DNA from: Lentisphaerales bacterium
Lineage (GTDB): Bacteria; Verrucomicrobiota; Lentisphaeria; Lentisphaerales; Lentisphaeraceae
Assembly: GCA_022446985.1 (NCBI GenBank)
Contig: JAKVBD010000024.1
Span: 1-60,995 of the forward strand
DNA: 60,995 nt
Direction: 5' to 3'
Shown here: one piece after another, positions 24,453-32,719 of the stretch
Layout of the letters: every line of letters starts with the position of its first letter
Position numbering within the stretch: position 1 is the first letter of the stretch
The notes under the pieces: model-generated
What the model saw: only the letters and a program-made list of their open reading frames with translations
Database searches by the model: none
Told to the model about the DNA's origin: nothing
Position numbers and translations under genes: made by a program

Positions 24453-25535
24453 CTACTCAAAGCAGTAAAGAAACCCATCTGCTGAACCGATAAATAGTTT
24501 ATTTTCTGCGACTGCAGGAGCAGCGATGATGGCTTTACCCACGTCGTATTGCCAAATTTCTTTGCCATCTTTGGCATTTAGAATGTAGACACGGCCATCG
24601 TGGGAGCCAAAGGTGACTTTATCTTTGCAGAGTAATGGTGAGGAGTCGACTTTTCCTCTAGTCTTGTAAAGCCAAAGTCTTTCCCCGGTTTCCTTGTCAA
24701 GGCCATAAACCCTTCTATCACGACCTCCAAATATTATGAGGCCTTTGCCTATAGCGGGGCTTGAGAAGAAGGGGAATGTTGACTTCGAAAACTCCCAGAC
24801 AATCTTTTGCTCGTTTATATCTATGCGAAAATATTTATGGTCATAGTGGCCGATATAAGCCTGACCATTTTCCAAGCCAGGAGAACCTGCAATGTAAGAG
24901 CCTAAATCAATTTCAGAAATAAGTTTTCCATCAGTTCCGAGAACATAAATCGAGTTGTCGCAGCCACCAAATATGATTTTCCCATCTTCAATTGCTGGAG
25001 TGCCATTGATAAAATTTTCAGTTTCATAGGTCCAGACTTTTGACCCATCCTCAAAATTAACCGCATGCACAAAATTATCGTAATTTCCGGCGACAATAAT
25101 TTTTTGGTCGCTTTTTGAAAACCAGTTGGCTCCACCTGCAAATCTGTCATCTGCTTTATATAGCCATTTTTGTTCACCAGTTTTACCATCCAGTCTATAG
25201 AGATTGCCATCGGCAGTGCCAATGACGATATCTCCATCGAGAATTAAAGGAGAAGATTCAACAATATCGGATAGTTTTGTAGACCAAATTTCTTTGCCAT
25301 CGATAGTATTTAGACAGTATATCTTGCTATCTTCCGATCCTATAAAGACTTTTTGCTGTGTAATGACTGCAGTACCTTTAATCGGCCCTTCTGTTTGGAA
25401 CTTCCACTTTAGTTTTGGCGAGGCACTTAGTTCAGTTTCAACTCTACCGAGATTTGACTGAGAGCCGCGAAATGAAAGCCAATCATTGGCTAATAGATTG
25501 CAGGAAAGTAGAGAGAATAAAAGCAAAAGTTTCAT
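24453..25535 (-). CDS. Secreted PQQ-type beta-propeller protein (BamB-like repeats)
   Basis: 360 residues from the chosen ATG at 25535, where a clean signal peptide begins (MKLLLLFSLLSCNLLA); an upstream ATG would add ten residues before it. Seven or eight repeats follow with the hallmark 'DGKEIWSTKL', 'TGEQKWLYKAD', 'DGSKVWTYETE', 'TGERLWLYKTRG', 'DGKEIWQYDVGK'. This is the PQQ/BamB propeller, usually a protein-binding scaffold rather than a quinone enzyme when no dehydrogenase residues are present. Exported; probably periplasmic. Planctomycete and Lentisphaera genomes have many of these, often of unknown function. It lies on the same strand just upstream of the alpha-2-macroglobulin operon, which has its own promoter. 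Confidence 0.88.
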   Translation of the reverse strand: MKLLLLFSLLSCNLLANDWLSFRGSQSNLGRVETELSASPKLKWKFQTEGPIKGTAVITQQKVFIGSEDSKIYCLNTIDGKEIWSTKLSDIVESSPLILDGDIVIGTADGNLYRLDGKTGEQKWLYKADDRFAGGANWFSKSDQKIIVAGNYDNFVHAVNFEDGSKVWTYETENFINGTPAIEDGKIIFGGCDNSIYVLGTDGKLISEIDLGSYIAGSPGLENGQAYIGHYDHKYFRIDINEQKIVWEFSKSTFPFFSSPAIGKGLIIFGGRDRRVYGLDKETGERLWLYKTRGKVDSSPLLCKDKVTFGSHDGRVYILNAKDGKEIWQYDVGKAIIAAPAVAENKLFIGSADGFLYCFE

Positions 25536-25594
25536 ATGACCGTTCCAGATTTCTCTAATTGACAATATAAAATGATCTTAGTTCCGATAAGAAA

Positions 25595-26581
25595 TTATTT
25601 TGTAAAATGCCAATACAGAAAAGTAATAGCACCTATGAGCCCCCAGCCTAGCATTACCCCAGTGTAGATAAGTGGAGCTGTGGCAGCCATCGCTACAGGA
25701 GTACCCGCAGCGATTAGAAAGCCTTTGCCTATGGAGTCTCGAAGACCTAGCCCTCCAGGCAGTGGGAATACTGCAGCAAGGGCATTGGAAATTTGCATGG
25801 AGAGGATGAATAGAACCGGGGAGACATCCAGGCCGAGTGATTTGCCAATTGTATAGAAACTTAAGCCCAGTAGAACATGTGAAAGCATCGATAAAAAGAG
25901 TAGAGCCAGGCAGGTGCGCCATTTGGCCTGGTAAAGGTCACCGGCTTTAAATAGGTTTGCAAAAGCTTCCGCGAGTTTTGGATACTTAAGGCTTATTTTT
26001 TGAACTATTGAATTTACAAAGGTTATTTTAATCAGACGCGCTTTAAGGCACCATAAAAATACGCATAATAGGCCTACGACCGCTCCTGCACTGACTATGT
26101 AGATTGAAAGTTTTATTTCTTTATGTTCGGTAGAAAGAATAAAGTCAGAGGCAGGGATCAGTGAAAGTAAGACAACAACAAGCAATCCACTTAAGCCAAT
26201 AAGTCTGTCGATGAAGATAGACATGCCTGCGATCAGTTTGTTATCTTTACGGTCCATTACGGCGGCAATTTTTATGACATCGCCAGTAACGGCTCCAGGG
26301 GTAGTTGTGTTGAAAAAATATCCAGAGTAGTGAAGTTTAATTATTTCCCAATGAGGAATGAAGATGTTCTGAGCTTTAAGAAGGGCATGCCAGCGTATAC
26401 AGGTGAAATAGAGAGCTATTCCGTAGATTGTGAAGGCGATAGCCAGGAGACTTGAATCCGCCTGTCGGGTAGTCTCTAAAATATTTTGCCATTGATCGCC
26501 AATTGTCCAGTAAATAAGTCCACAAACAGCTGCTAAAGCAACAGCTTTTATAATTAACTTTTTGGGCGATGTTTTACTCAA
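25595..26581 (-). CDS. YbhN/UPF0104-type membrane protein (flippase-like, LPG synthase membrane domain)
   Basis: 328 residues, eight or so membrane helices (for example 'LSGLLVVVLLSLIPASDFI', 'LYIVSAGAVVGLLCVFLWCL'-like spans). Family marks: 'YFFNTTTPGAVTGDVIKIAA' near 90-110 and 'AAVFPLPGGLGLRDSIG' near 270-286, both conserved in the UPF0104/AglD/YbhN family and in the membrane half of lysylphosphatidylglycerol synthase. Thought to move or recognise lipids; the substrate here is unknown. It follows the 26600 lipoprotein gene (18 bases apart) on the same strand, probably cotranscribed. Confidence 0.85.
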   Translation of the reverse strand: MSKTSPKKLIIKAVALAAVCGLIYWTIGDQWQNILETTRQADSSLLAIAFTIYGIALYFTCIRWHALLKAQNIFIPHWEIIKLHYSGYFFNTTTPGAVTGDVIKIAAVMDRKDNKLIAGMSIFIDRLIGLSGLLVVVLLSLIPASDFILSTEHKEIKLSIYIVSAGAVVGLLCVFLWCLKARLIKITFVNSIVQKISLKYPKLAEAFANLFKAGDLYQAKWRTCLALLFLSMLSHVLLGLSFYTIGKSLGLDVSPVLFILSMQISNALAAVFPLPGGLGLRDSIGKGFLIAAGTPVAMAATAPLIYTGVMLGWGLIGAITFLYWHFTK

Positions 26582-26599
26582 TGGTGTTTATTCTGATTG

Positions 26600-27109
26600 T
26601 TATTTCAGGTCCTTTAATTCCAGACGATACTTTGTGTATTGATCGTAAAGCGCATTTCTTTCCTTACGAAGTCTTAGAGCCTGAGCAGTATAATCACGTG
26701 TTTTACTGAGGTATTCATTAGCCTTTTCTTCAAGTTCGGCTTTTTCCTCTTCGTACTCGGCAAGTCTTTCGCGATGCGGAATGATAGCTTTTTCAGGGGC
26801 TGGAGTAATTTCTTCACCATCTTTCGCTTCAGGATTTTCCATGGAGTTGATTCGTTTCTTTCTTGAGGAGATACTGTTATTAACGACGCGAAGTTCATTC
26901 TTAACTTTGGTGAATAGCTTGAAGTTGTAGTCCTGTTCCTCTATCAACTCTACCAGCTCATCATTGATTTCTTCATATTTTTCATAAAGCTCTTCAAGGG
27001 CTTCTGTACGATTTTCGATTTCAACAAGTCTAGGGCTCATATCTGAAGAGCATGAAGTGAAAAGAGCAGATAAGGTCAAAAGACAGATCAAGGAGAATAA
27101 ATTGTTCAT
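26600..27109 (-). CDS. Coiled-coil lipoprotein
   Basis: 169 residues from the ATG at 27109, which starts directly with a lipoprotein signal (MNNLFSLICLLTLSALFTSC); the lipobox LFTSC places Cys20 as the lipidated residue. The rest is almost entirely charged helix, probably an extended coiled coil ('ENRTEALEELYEKYEEINDE', 'RERLAEYEEEKAELEEKANE'). Likely anchored to a periplasmic membrane face as a spacer or scaffold. No family recognised. A start at 27127 would put six residues (MDIPEK) ahead of the signal and is less likely. It precedes the flippase-like gene. Confidence 0.8.
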   Translation of the reverse strand: MNNLFSLICLLTLSALFTSCSSDMSPRLVEIENRTEALEELYEKYEEINDELVELIEEQDYNFKLFTKVKNELRVVNNSISSRKKRINSMENPEAKDGEEITPAPEKAIIPHRERLAEYEEEKAELEEKANEYLSKTRDYTAQALRLRKERNALYDQYTKYRLELKDLK

Positions 27110-27223
27110 TTTTTCAGGAATATCCAATGCTTAAAATTTTGCAATACCATAGCTATGTGGAATAGTCTTTACAAGTCGATTGATCGGAATCATTTTTACT
27201 AGAAATAAAACCCCAAAAGAAGC

Positions 27224-27784
27224 ATGTATCGTCAAAAATTACTTAAGCTTTTAGATGAATATAAAGAACAGCAGTTTTTAAAGAAGAAGTTCGTAGAATT
27301 TATAGAGAATCATACCGATTGTTTTGAGCGTTCGAATGAATATGGGCATATGACGGCTTCTAGTTGGTTAGTGAATAATTCAGGAGATAAAGTTTTATTG
27401 ACTCACCATAGGAAGTTAGACATGTGGTTACAGCCCGGGGGGCACTGTGATGGGGATGCTGATGTTGCTTCTGTGGCTTTGAAGGAAGCTCAGGAAGAAA
27501 CGGGTATCCAGGATTGGAAGTTTAAAGACAGGAAAATTTTCGATATTGATTGTCATGTTATCCCAGCCCGAAAGTCGGAGCCTCAGCATTACCACTTCGA
27601 TGTACGTTTTGTGATGGTGGCACAAAGCAATGAAAATTATGTGGTTAGTGAAGAGTCACATGATTTAGCCCGGGTTCCTCTTAAGAGTTTAGCAGATTAT
27701 ACAACAGAAGAATCCATTGTACGCATGGCGGAAAAATGGTATAAGCTTAAAGCAGAGCCAGCTCACGGAGTTTCCGACGCATAA
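27224..27784 (+). CDS. Nudix hydrolase
   Basis: 186 residues. The Nudix box begins GGHCDGDADVAS and ends KEAQEETGI; the usual first Glu is Ala and the REU Arg is Lys, but the essential E-x-x-E-E core is present, so metal binding should persist. N-terminal helices (about 1-40) precede 'HMTASSWLVNNSGDKVLLTHH', a layout seen in Nudix proteins acting on small nucleotide sugars or dinucleotides. Hydrolysis of a nucleoside diphosphate linked to X is expected; substrate unknown. It overlaps the convergent acyl-CoA synthetase gene by 38 bases at the 3' ends. Confidence 0.9.
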   Translation: MYRQKLLKLLDEYKEQQFLKKKFVEFIENHTDCFERSNEYGHMTASSWLVNNSGDKVLLTHHRKLDMWLQPGGHCDGDADVASVALKEAQEETGIQDWKFKDRKIFDIDCHVIPARKSEPQHYHFDVRFVMVAQSNENYVVSEESHDLARVPLKSLADYTTEESIVRMAEKWYKLKAEPAHGVSDA

Positions 27785-29561
27785 CTTTGTTTGAGGCTGT
27801 TCGGGGTAATGCTTGGATTGGATAAATTCTACTGAGTTTAAAGAGAGGGTTTAAGCTTTCTCTAATAAGCCTTTGCATTTTGGCTAAAGGGTTTTCACTC
27901 GGCCGGTCTTCTGTTACTACGTAAAAGATGACCAGTTGTGAAGGTCCCTCCTCAGCAGGAGGAACTGCAATGGCTGCAGACTCTTGAACTTCAGGGAGAG
28001 TATTTATCAGTTCTTCTATTTGTGTTGAACTGACTTTTATACCGCCTAGATTCATGGAATCATCTATACGGCCATGAGCTTTGTAGTAGTTGTTACTTAA
28101 GCGTTCTATCTGATCCCCATGTCGTCGCAAGGTTTTATTTTCCAGCGTGGGGCAATCTTTGTAGTAAACTTCATGATGATCGCGATTTAAAAGTTTGGCA
28201 GATAGGCCCATTATAGGGGGGACCAGAAAGACTTCGCCTTTATTGTTTTTCTGACCAGACTCATCTAATATGACAAATTCACTGCCGAGAGCGGGAGTAG
28301 AGAAAAGTCCAGGTTTGCCATTTTGCCAAACAGAGCCGGTTATATATCCACCTCCAGTTTCGGTGCCACCGCAATACTCTATAATTGGTTTGTTACCTGC
28401 CAGGTTCATTAAGTAGCTCATATCTTCTGCATTTGAGCATTCTCCAGTTGAACTGAAATACTTAATTTTCTGCCAATTGTACGTTTCCATATTTTTGCTT
28501 GCCTTCCAGCTTCTGACTAAGCTGGGGATGATACCTAGCATTGTCACTTGAGCATTTTGGATAAATTGGCCAAAGCCTTTTTCATGGGGGGCACCATAGT
28601 AAAGGCCTAAGGTTCCTTTGTTTATAAGCGTAGCAAATACCAGCCAGGGGCCCATCATCCAGCCAAGGTTGGTTGGCCAGCACACAGTGTCTCCAGATTG
28701 GATGTTATGATGATAGTAGCCGTCGGAGGCAGATTTTATGGGAGTAGTGTGGTCCCAAGGGATGGCTTTGGGGGATCCGGTTGTGCCGGATGAAAATAAG
28801 ATTGTGATTATGTCATCTGGTTTAGCAGAGTGGGGAGCAAAAACTTTTTTCTGAGAGAGGAAGATTGACCATGGTTTATCATTTTCATCTAGAGTTACTT
28901 GGTGAATTTCTGCTTCAGGTATGACAATGCAGGTTGCGGTCGCAACCTGTTTGACTTTTTTGTAGAGCTGTAGAGTTTTGCCATTTCGGCTAACAACATC
29001 TTGAGTGAAAATTAATTTCGGTTTAGTAATATCTAAGCGGACTTTGATTTCTTCAGAGGCAAAGGAGTCGGCTACAGTCATAACTTTAGCGCCAAATAAT
29101 ATAGCTCCGAGGTAAATTGCAACAGATTCAGCAGTCATCGGCATGTCTATTGCAATGACATCACCGGGTTTGAGTCCTTCATGCTTTAAGCTGTTGGCGA
29201 CTCTGTTACAAAATTCTTTAAGCTGTGCATAGGTGATTTCTTTAATCGCGCAGTCAGAGCTTTCCTGAAACTTTATAGCAATAGCTTCATGAGGAGAGGT
29301 GAAACAGGACTTTGCTATGTTAAGCTTAGAGCCTTTCAGCCACTGAGGGTTTTCTGGGCCATTAGATAAATCGAGAAAACGGTCGTATCTTTTGTCGAAG
29401 ATGATTCCAAGCAGCTTGGTGGTTAAAGTCCAGAAGTCCTGTCGCATGGTGATTGACCAGTTATAAAATTTATTGTAGTCGGTGAGGTAGACTCTAGACA
29501 TGGCTGTGTAAATATTTGAATTTTCTTTTACAGAATTATCAGGTATCCATTCCTTAGTCAT
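27747..29561 (-). CDS. Acetyl-CoA-synthetase-like acyl-activating enzyme (AMP-forming)
   Basis: 604 residues of the ANL superfamily. The acetyl-CoA/acetoacetyl-CoA synthetase N-terminal cap is seen at about 35-80 ('WSITMRQDFWTLTTKLLG', 'WLKGSKLNIAKSCF'). The P-loop is SSGTTGSPKAIPW (257-269); 'EYCGGTETGG', 'HGRIDDSMNLGGIKVSS' and the C-terminal catalytic Lys in 'PRTASNKVMRRKL' (K592) follow. It adenylates a carboxylic acid and forms its CoA thioester. The overall build is closest to the plant peroxisomal AAE17/18 type rather than classical Acs; the acid cannot be read from sequence. Monocistronic; 3' overlap with the Nudix gene. Confidence 0.9.
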   Translation of the reverse strand: MTKEWIPDNSVKENSNIYTAMSRVYLTDYNKFYNWSITMRQDFWTLTTKLLGIIFDKRYDRFLDLSNGPENPQWLKGSKLNIAKSCFTSPHEAIAIKFQESSDCAIKEITYAQLKEFCNRVANSLKHEGLKPGDVIAIDMPMTAESVAIYLGAILFGAKVMTVADSFASEEIKVRLDITKPKLIFTQDVVSRNGKTLQLYKKVKQVATATCIVIPEAEIHQVTLDENDKPWSIFLSQKKVFAPHSAKPDDIITILFSSGTTGSPKAIPWDHTTPIKSASDGYYHHNIQSGDTVCWPTNLGWMMGPWLVFATLINKGTLGLYYGAPHEKGFGQFIQNAQVTMLGIIPSLVRSWKASKNMETYNWQKIKYFSSTGECSNAEDMSYLMNLAGNKPIIEYCGGTETGGGYITGSVWQNGKPGLFSTPALGSEFVILDESGQKNNKGEVFLVPPIMGLSAKLLNRDHHEVYYKDCPTLENKTLRRHGDQIERLSNNYYKAHGRIDDSMNLGGIKVSSTQIEELINTLPEVQESAAIAVPPAEEGPSQLVIFYVVTEDRPSENPLAKMQRLIRESLNPLFKLSRIYPIQALPRTASNKVMRRKLRELALL

Positions 29562-29668
29562 TGGTGATCAACTTTTTTTTTATTAAAATAGTATTTATAA
29601 GAAGATTTTACATAAAAACTAGATAATATAACAACATTCTAGATGCAGTTTATAACCTGGGGAGAAGC

Positions 29669-30937
29669 ATGTTTAAATATATTTTAAGTTTACTGGCTTT
29701 GTGTTTTAGCTCGTTGTCGTTTGGGCAAACCTTGGATGAATTCTATAATCCAGTTTTCAAGATTGAGCAAGAATTACAGAATAAATATGAATTTAGTATC
29801 TATTTAGCAGATGCCAACGAGTTGCAGACTCTATATGATTCAGAAGGTTTAGTTTTAGAAATTGGACAGGCGAATAAATTGTTAGGAGCATTAGAGGTTT
29901 TAGAAACTGATATATTATTTAATACATATGATCTAGACATTAATAGTATTAAAAATTCTCTCTCGAGTTTTATTACTCTGACAACTGATGAGGCTAATAA
30001 TTTATTGACTCATATAAGTTATTCCGAAGGTGTTCTAGTAGGTCCTAATGCGCATGTTTACTTAATGTCACTTATCAGTGAAAGAGAAGGTGTCTCGTTT
30101 AAGGAGATTATGGAAGCTGTTCAAGAAGAAATTAAGAAGATGGCGCAGCAAATTGAAGAGGAAATAAAAGAAGCTCAAAGGCCAGCGAGACCTGACTCTC
30201 CAACCAGTATTTCGGTTAACCGGGTAATTAAGCGAAGTAAGACTTTCCAATTTATTACGTTGCCCAAAGCTTCAGGTGATTGGTTGGGGAATGCTTATAC
30301 ACAAGTCAACGCTTCTTATGTTTCTTATAATGATCGATTGGCAAATGGTTCTGGTACGGAAGAAGGGATAAGTGTGGTACTCGGAGGCGAGATTGCAGAA
30401 GATACTTCACTGTCGTTCTCTTTTGGCCGCAGCCGTAACCATAGAAAGGGCGAAGACAAGCTTACCAGTGTTTCACTTGGTGGTGACTTTATGGTACACC
30501 ACAAGTTTACTGACGAGTACGGCCTAGGTGCTTTTGGTTATTATCAGGATACCGACATTGAAGAAGTGGATTCAAACGCTTTTGGTTATGGTGGCGGTTT
30601 GCTTTTTAGTACTTACCATGAGTCTGATCATTTTTATCTTTCAACAGCCAATACCTGGGTAAAATCTCTTTATGAGTATGGCAATGATCAGCTTTATATA
30701 GGATCTGTTTGGTTGGGGCATCATTGGAGTGATCAACTCTCAACTGCTTTAATTGCAAACTTTGTTGATTCTTTAAAGAGTGATCAAGTAGGTGATAATA
30801 CTTACTGGACACTTGGTGGCGAGATCACTTATGCTTTACATGAAAATGCTTCAGTGACGGTTTCATATGAGAAAACAACTTCTCTTGACGATTATGATGC
30901 AGATACTTTTTATATAAACTTTATTTGGTTATTCTAA
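29669..30937 (+). CDS. Secreted protein with helical stalk and C-terminal outer-membrane beta-barrel
   Basis: 422 residues. Signal peptide (MFKYILSLLALCFSSLSFG); a helical passenger, including a coiled coil about 145-172 ('AVQEEIKKMAQQIEEEIKEA'); a Pro-rich joint (RPARPDSPTS); then about 230 residues of alternating beta strands ('NAYTQVNASYVSYNDRL', 'GISVVLGGEIAEDTSLSFSF') ending 'FYINFIWLF'. A terminal Phe after aromatic alternation is the BAM recognition signal of outer-membrane barrels. The layout recalls an autotransporter-like barrel with a short passenger. The decayed copy at 39566-40229 ends in a similar way. Function unknown. Confidence 0.75.
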   Translation: MFKYILSLLALCFSSLSFGQTLDEFYNPVFKIEQELQNKYEFSIYLADANELQTLYDSEGLVLEIGQANKLLGALEVLETDILFNTYDLDINSIKNSLSSFITLTTDEANNLLTHISYSEGVLVGPNAHVYLMSLISEREGVSFKEIMEAVQEEIKKMAQQIEEEIKEAQRPARPDSPTSISVNRVIKRSKTFQFITLPKASGDWLGNAYTQVNASYVSYNDRLANGSGTEEGISVVLGGEIAEDTSLSFSFGRSRNHRKGEDKLTSVSLGGDFMVHHKFTDEYGLGAFGYYQDTDIEEVDSNAFGYGGGLLFSTYHESDHFYLSTANTWVKSLYEYGNDQLYIGSVWLGHHWSDQLSTALIANFVDSLKSDQVGDNTYWTLGGEITYALHENASVTVSYEKTTSLDDYDADTFYINFIWLF

Positions 30938-30950
30938 TTTTATCAGTGTT

Positions 30951-30975
30951 GCCGCATATCTAGTGCGGCCTTTAG
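30951..30975 (+). terminator. Possible terminator after the barrel gene
   Basis: GCCGCA (30951-30956) and TGCGGC (30964-30969) form a GC-rich hairpin 13 bases past the stop codon, followed by CTTTAGCTCTT, a weak U-tract. Confidence 0.5.
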
Positions 30976-31413
30976 CTCTTCTTTACCCAATTTTACTACT
31001 TCGCTCTTTAGTTTCTTCTTTGATTCTCCCAGAGTTTAATTGTGCTATTCTCTCGTAGCTTTTTCCTGTGTTAACTATCATCTATGGTTTACCATCTAAT
31101 GAGCAGTAGATGTGGAGAGTTGCACTTTTCTGTTAACTCATTACTTCTCTTAGAATGCATTTTATATCTTTATGTGACTATTTTTTTATGTCTGTGGTGA
31201 ATGGCAGGAGGTAGCTTGCGTTCTTTCAGTTAATTTTAGCCTGAATAATTCATAAAGGTCTCTTGGCAGTTCATTTGTTTAGTAATTTTCAGAACAAAGG
31301 GCTGATATTTCTCAGTCTCTATCGTTGGGAGTCACTCTTTTACATAAAATCATTGATTTTAGATTGAGTTCCACCTTTCCCTCATTGTTTCAGGCAAGGG
31401 GAGCCTTTCTTTC
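30976..31413. other. Non-coding stretch before the broken IS1380 transposase
   Basis: No frame of note on either strand; stops are frequent. The right end (31370-31410) contains CCCTCATTGTTTCAGG close to the transposase stop, which could be the residual end of the IS1380-type element, but I found no matching inverted copy on its other side. Confidence 0.4.
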
Positions 31414-32359
31414 TCAGGTTTTATTCAAGCTTTGACTAATCTTTGCAAACCTGTTAAATACCTGCTTTGCAGTACAACTTTTTGGCATATGAAGTCTGAT
31501 AAAAGTCTTTTTGACTTCGAGTCTTGCTGAAGTCTTTAAAATTCTAAGTTGAATCGTCTTGAAAGTACACTTTGCCCATTGTGTTCCTTTTGGAATATTT
31601 GCTCTGAAGGCATGCATGATTTGATATGCTACAGCATTGAGTAAAAGTCGAAATTGATTAGCCTCTTTTCCATGACAGCTTGTTCTGTCTGAATTTAACT
31701 CGAGTTTGCTATCTTTGATTCTCAACTCAGCGTTAGCTCGGTCACAATAAACCTTTGCATAGAGAAACTGAGTTTTATCAGTCAGGTTGGTAGCGATATA
31801 TCTAAGATCAGCTTCTGAGCCATTGCCTTCTGCTCGGCAAATAAAGCGGTGTTGGCGGTTCCAACTTGAAACAGAATGCTGAAAACTATGGAAAAGACCA
31901 ACTTTCTTAAACTGCAGCTTTGAAAGCATTCGTACTCGCTTGCCAATTTCCCCATAAATATCTCTTGGTAAGTACTTTTTAGAAAGGCCGATAACACAAG
32001 CAATTTCATGTTCGTCGAGATATATAAGGACTTCAGTTAGACAATGATGACTATTTGCACGGAAAATTAACTTTGTATTGGAGAAACGTGATCTTATTTT
32101 TATTCACTATTCTTTTTAAAACTGTTCTGATTTCTGTTCTTGAAAACGTTTTCCCCGGGCGGAGAACTGTCGTCATTAATTGCCCTGTAATGCCATCATA
32201 AACATGAAAAGGCATAAAGCAATAGTCATCGGCGAAACCATTGAATAACGCTAATTGTTGATATCCATAAACTCTATTTTCAGTAGGGTTCACATCAGAA
32301 GTGTTCGGCACAGTAGGATCTTTAGATATCCGGGCAGCCTTGTGTATGGTCCCTGGCAA
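31414..32359 (-). pseudogene. IS1380-family transposase, broken
   Basis: Three overlapping frames read leftwards give one protein: 'RVYGYQQLALFNGFADDYCF', 'VYDGITGQLMTTVLRPG', then 'IFRANSHHCLTEVLIYLDEH', 'ACVIGLSKKYL', then 'LRYIATNLTD', 'VYCDRANAELRIKDSKLEL', 'DRTSCHGKEANQFRLLLNAV'. This order, with the second DDE Asp region seen as 'RANSHH' (Asp lost) and the ER-type block 'CDRANAELRIKD', is that of IS1380 DDE transposases. Frameshifts near 32090 and 31930-32000 and a missing N-terminus inactivate it. It sits alone between two secreted-protein genes. Confidence 0.85.
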
Positions 32360-32673
32360 ACCCCCTTCAACTCATCGAGGCAGGAGTTTGCGTTCGATAA
32401 ATTTATTATCGAATCCGGGCAGGATGTATTTTGGTGCTGCATAACCGCGGCCCCCAGAAAAATCAGCCTTTCTTGTTTTCGGCAAAAGCTTCTTCGAGTT
32501 CCTCATAATAGAACTGTAATATTTCCATTTGTCTTTTAGTGGGCATCTTGCCGAAGTGATCGTACATCAAAAAGATACTTCTCTTTTAGTTTTGATCATT
32601 TTCTAAAGCGCTTTTAAAGTTTATGAACTATTGAGGCTAGATGAGAGTTTAGTTGATTTAATAGGGCTATAAA
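32360..32673. other. Degenerate stretch upstream of the IS1380 remnant
   Basis: No intact gene. On the minus strand from about 32568 a short run reads 'MYDHFGKMPTKRQMEILQFY' and 'YEELEEAFAENKKG' before a stop, and further left 'YILPGFDNKFIERKLLPR'. These look like scraps of other coding sequence, possibly another transposase, but are too short to name. Confidence 0.35.
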
Positions 32674-32697
32674 AAAAGGCGGCCGTAGCCGCCTTTT
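32674..32697 (-). terminator. Rho-independent terminator of the repeat lipoprotein gene
   Basis: GGCGGC (32678-32683) and GCCGCC (32688-32693) around a 4-base loop, extended by four A-T pairs. On the minus strand it is followed by a run of seven T, 23 bases after the stop codon at 32720. The symmetric A/T arms would let it work in both directions. Confidence 0.9.
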
Positions 32698-32719
32698 AAG
32701 TAATTTTTAAGAAACTGTA

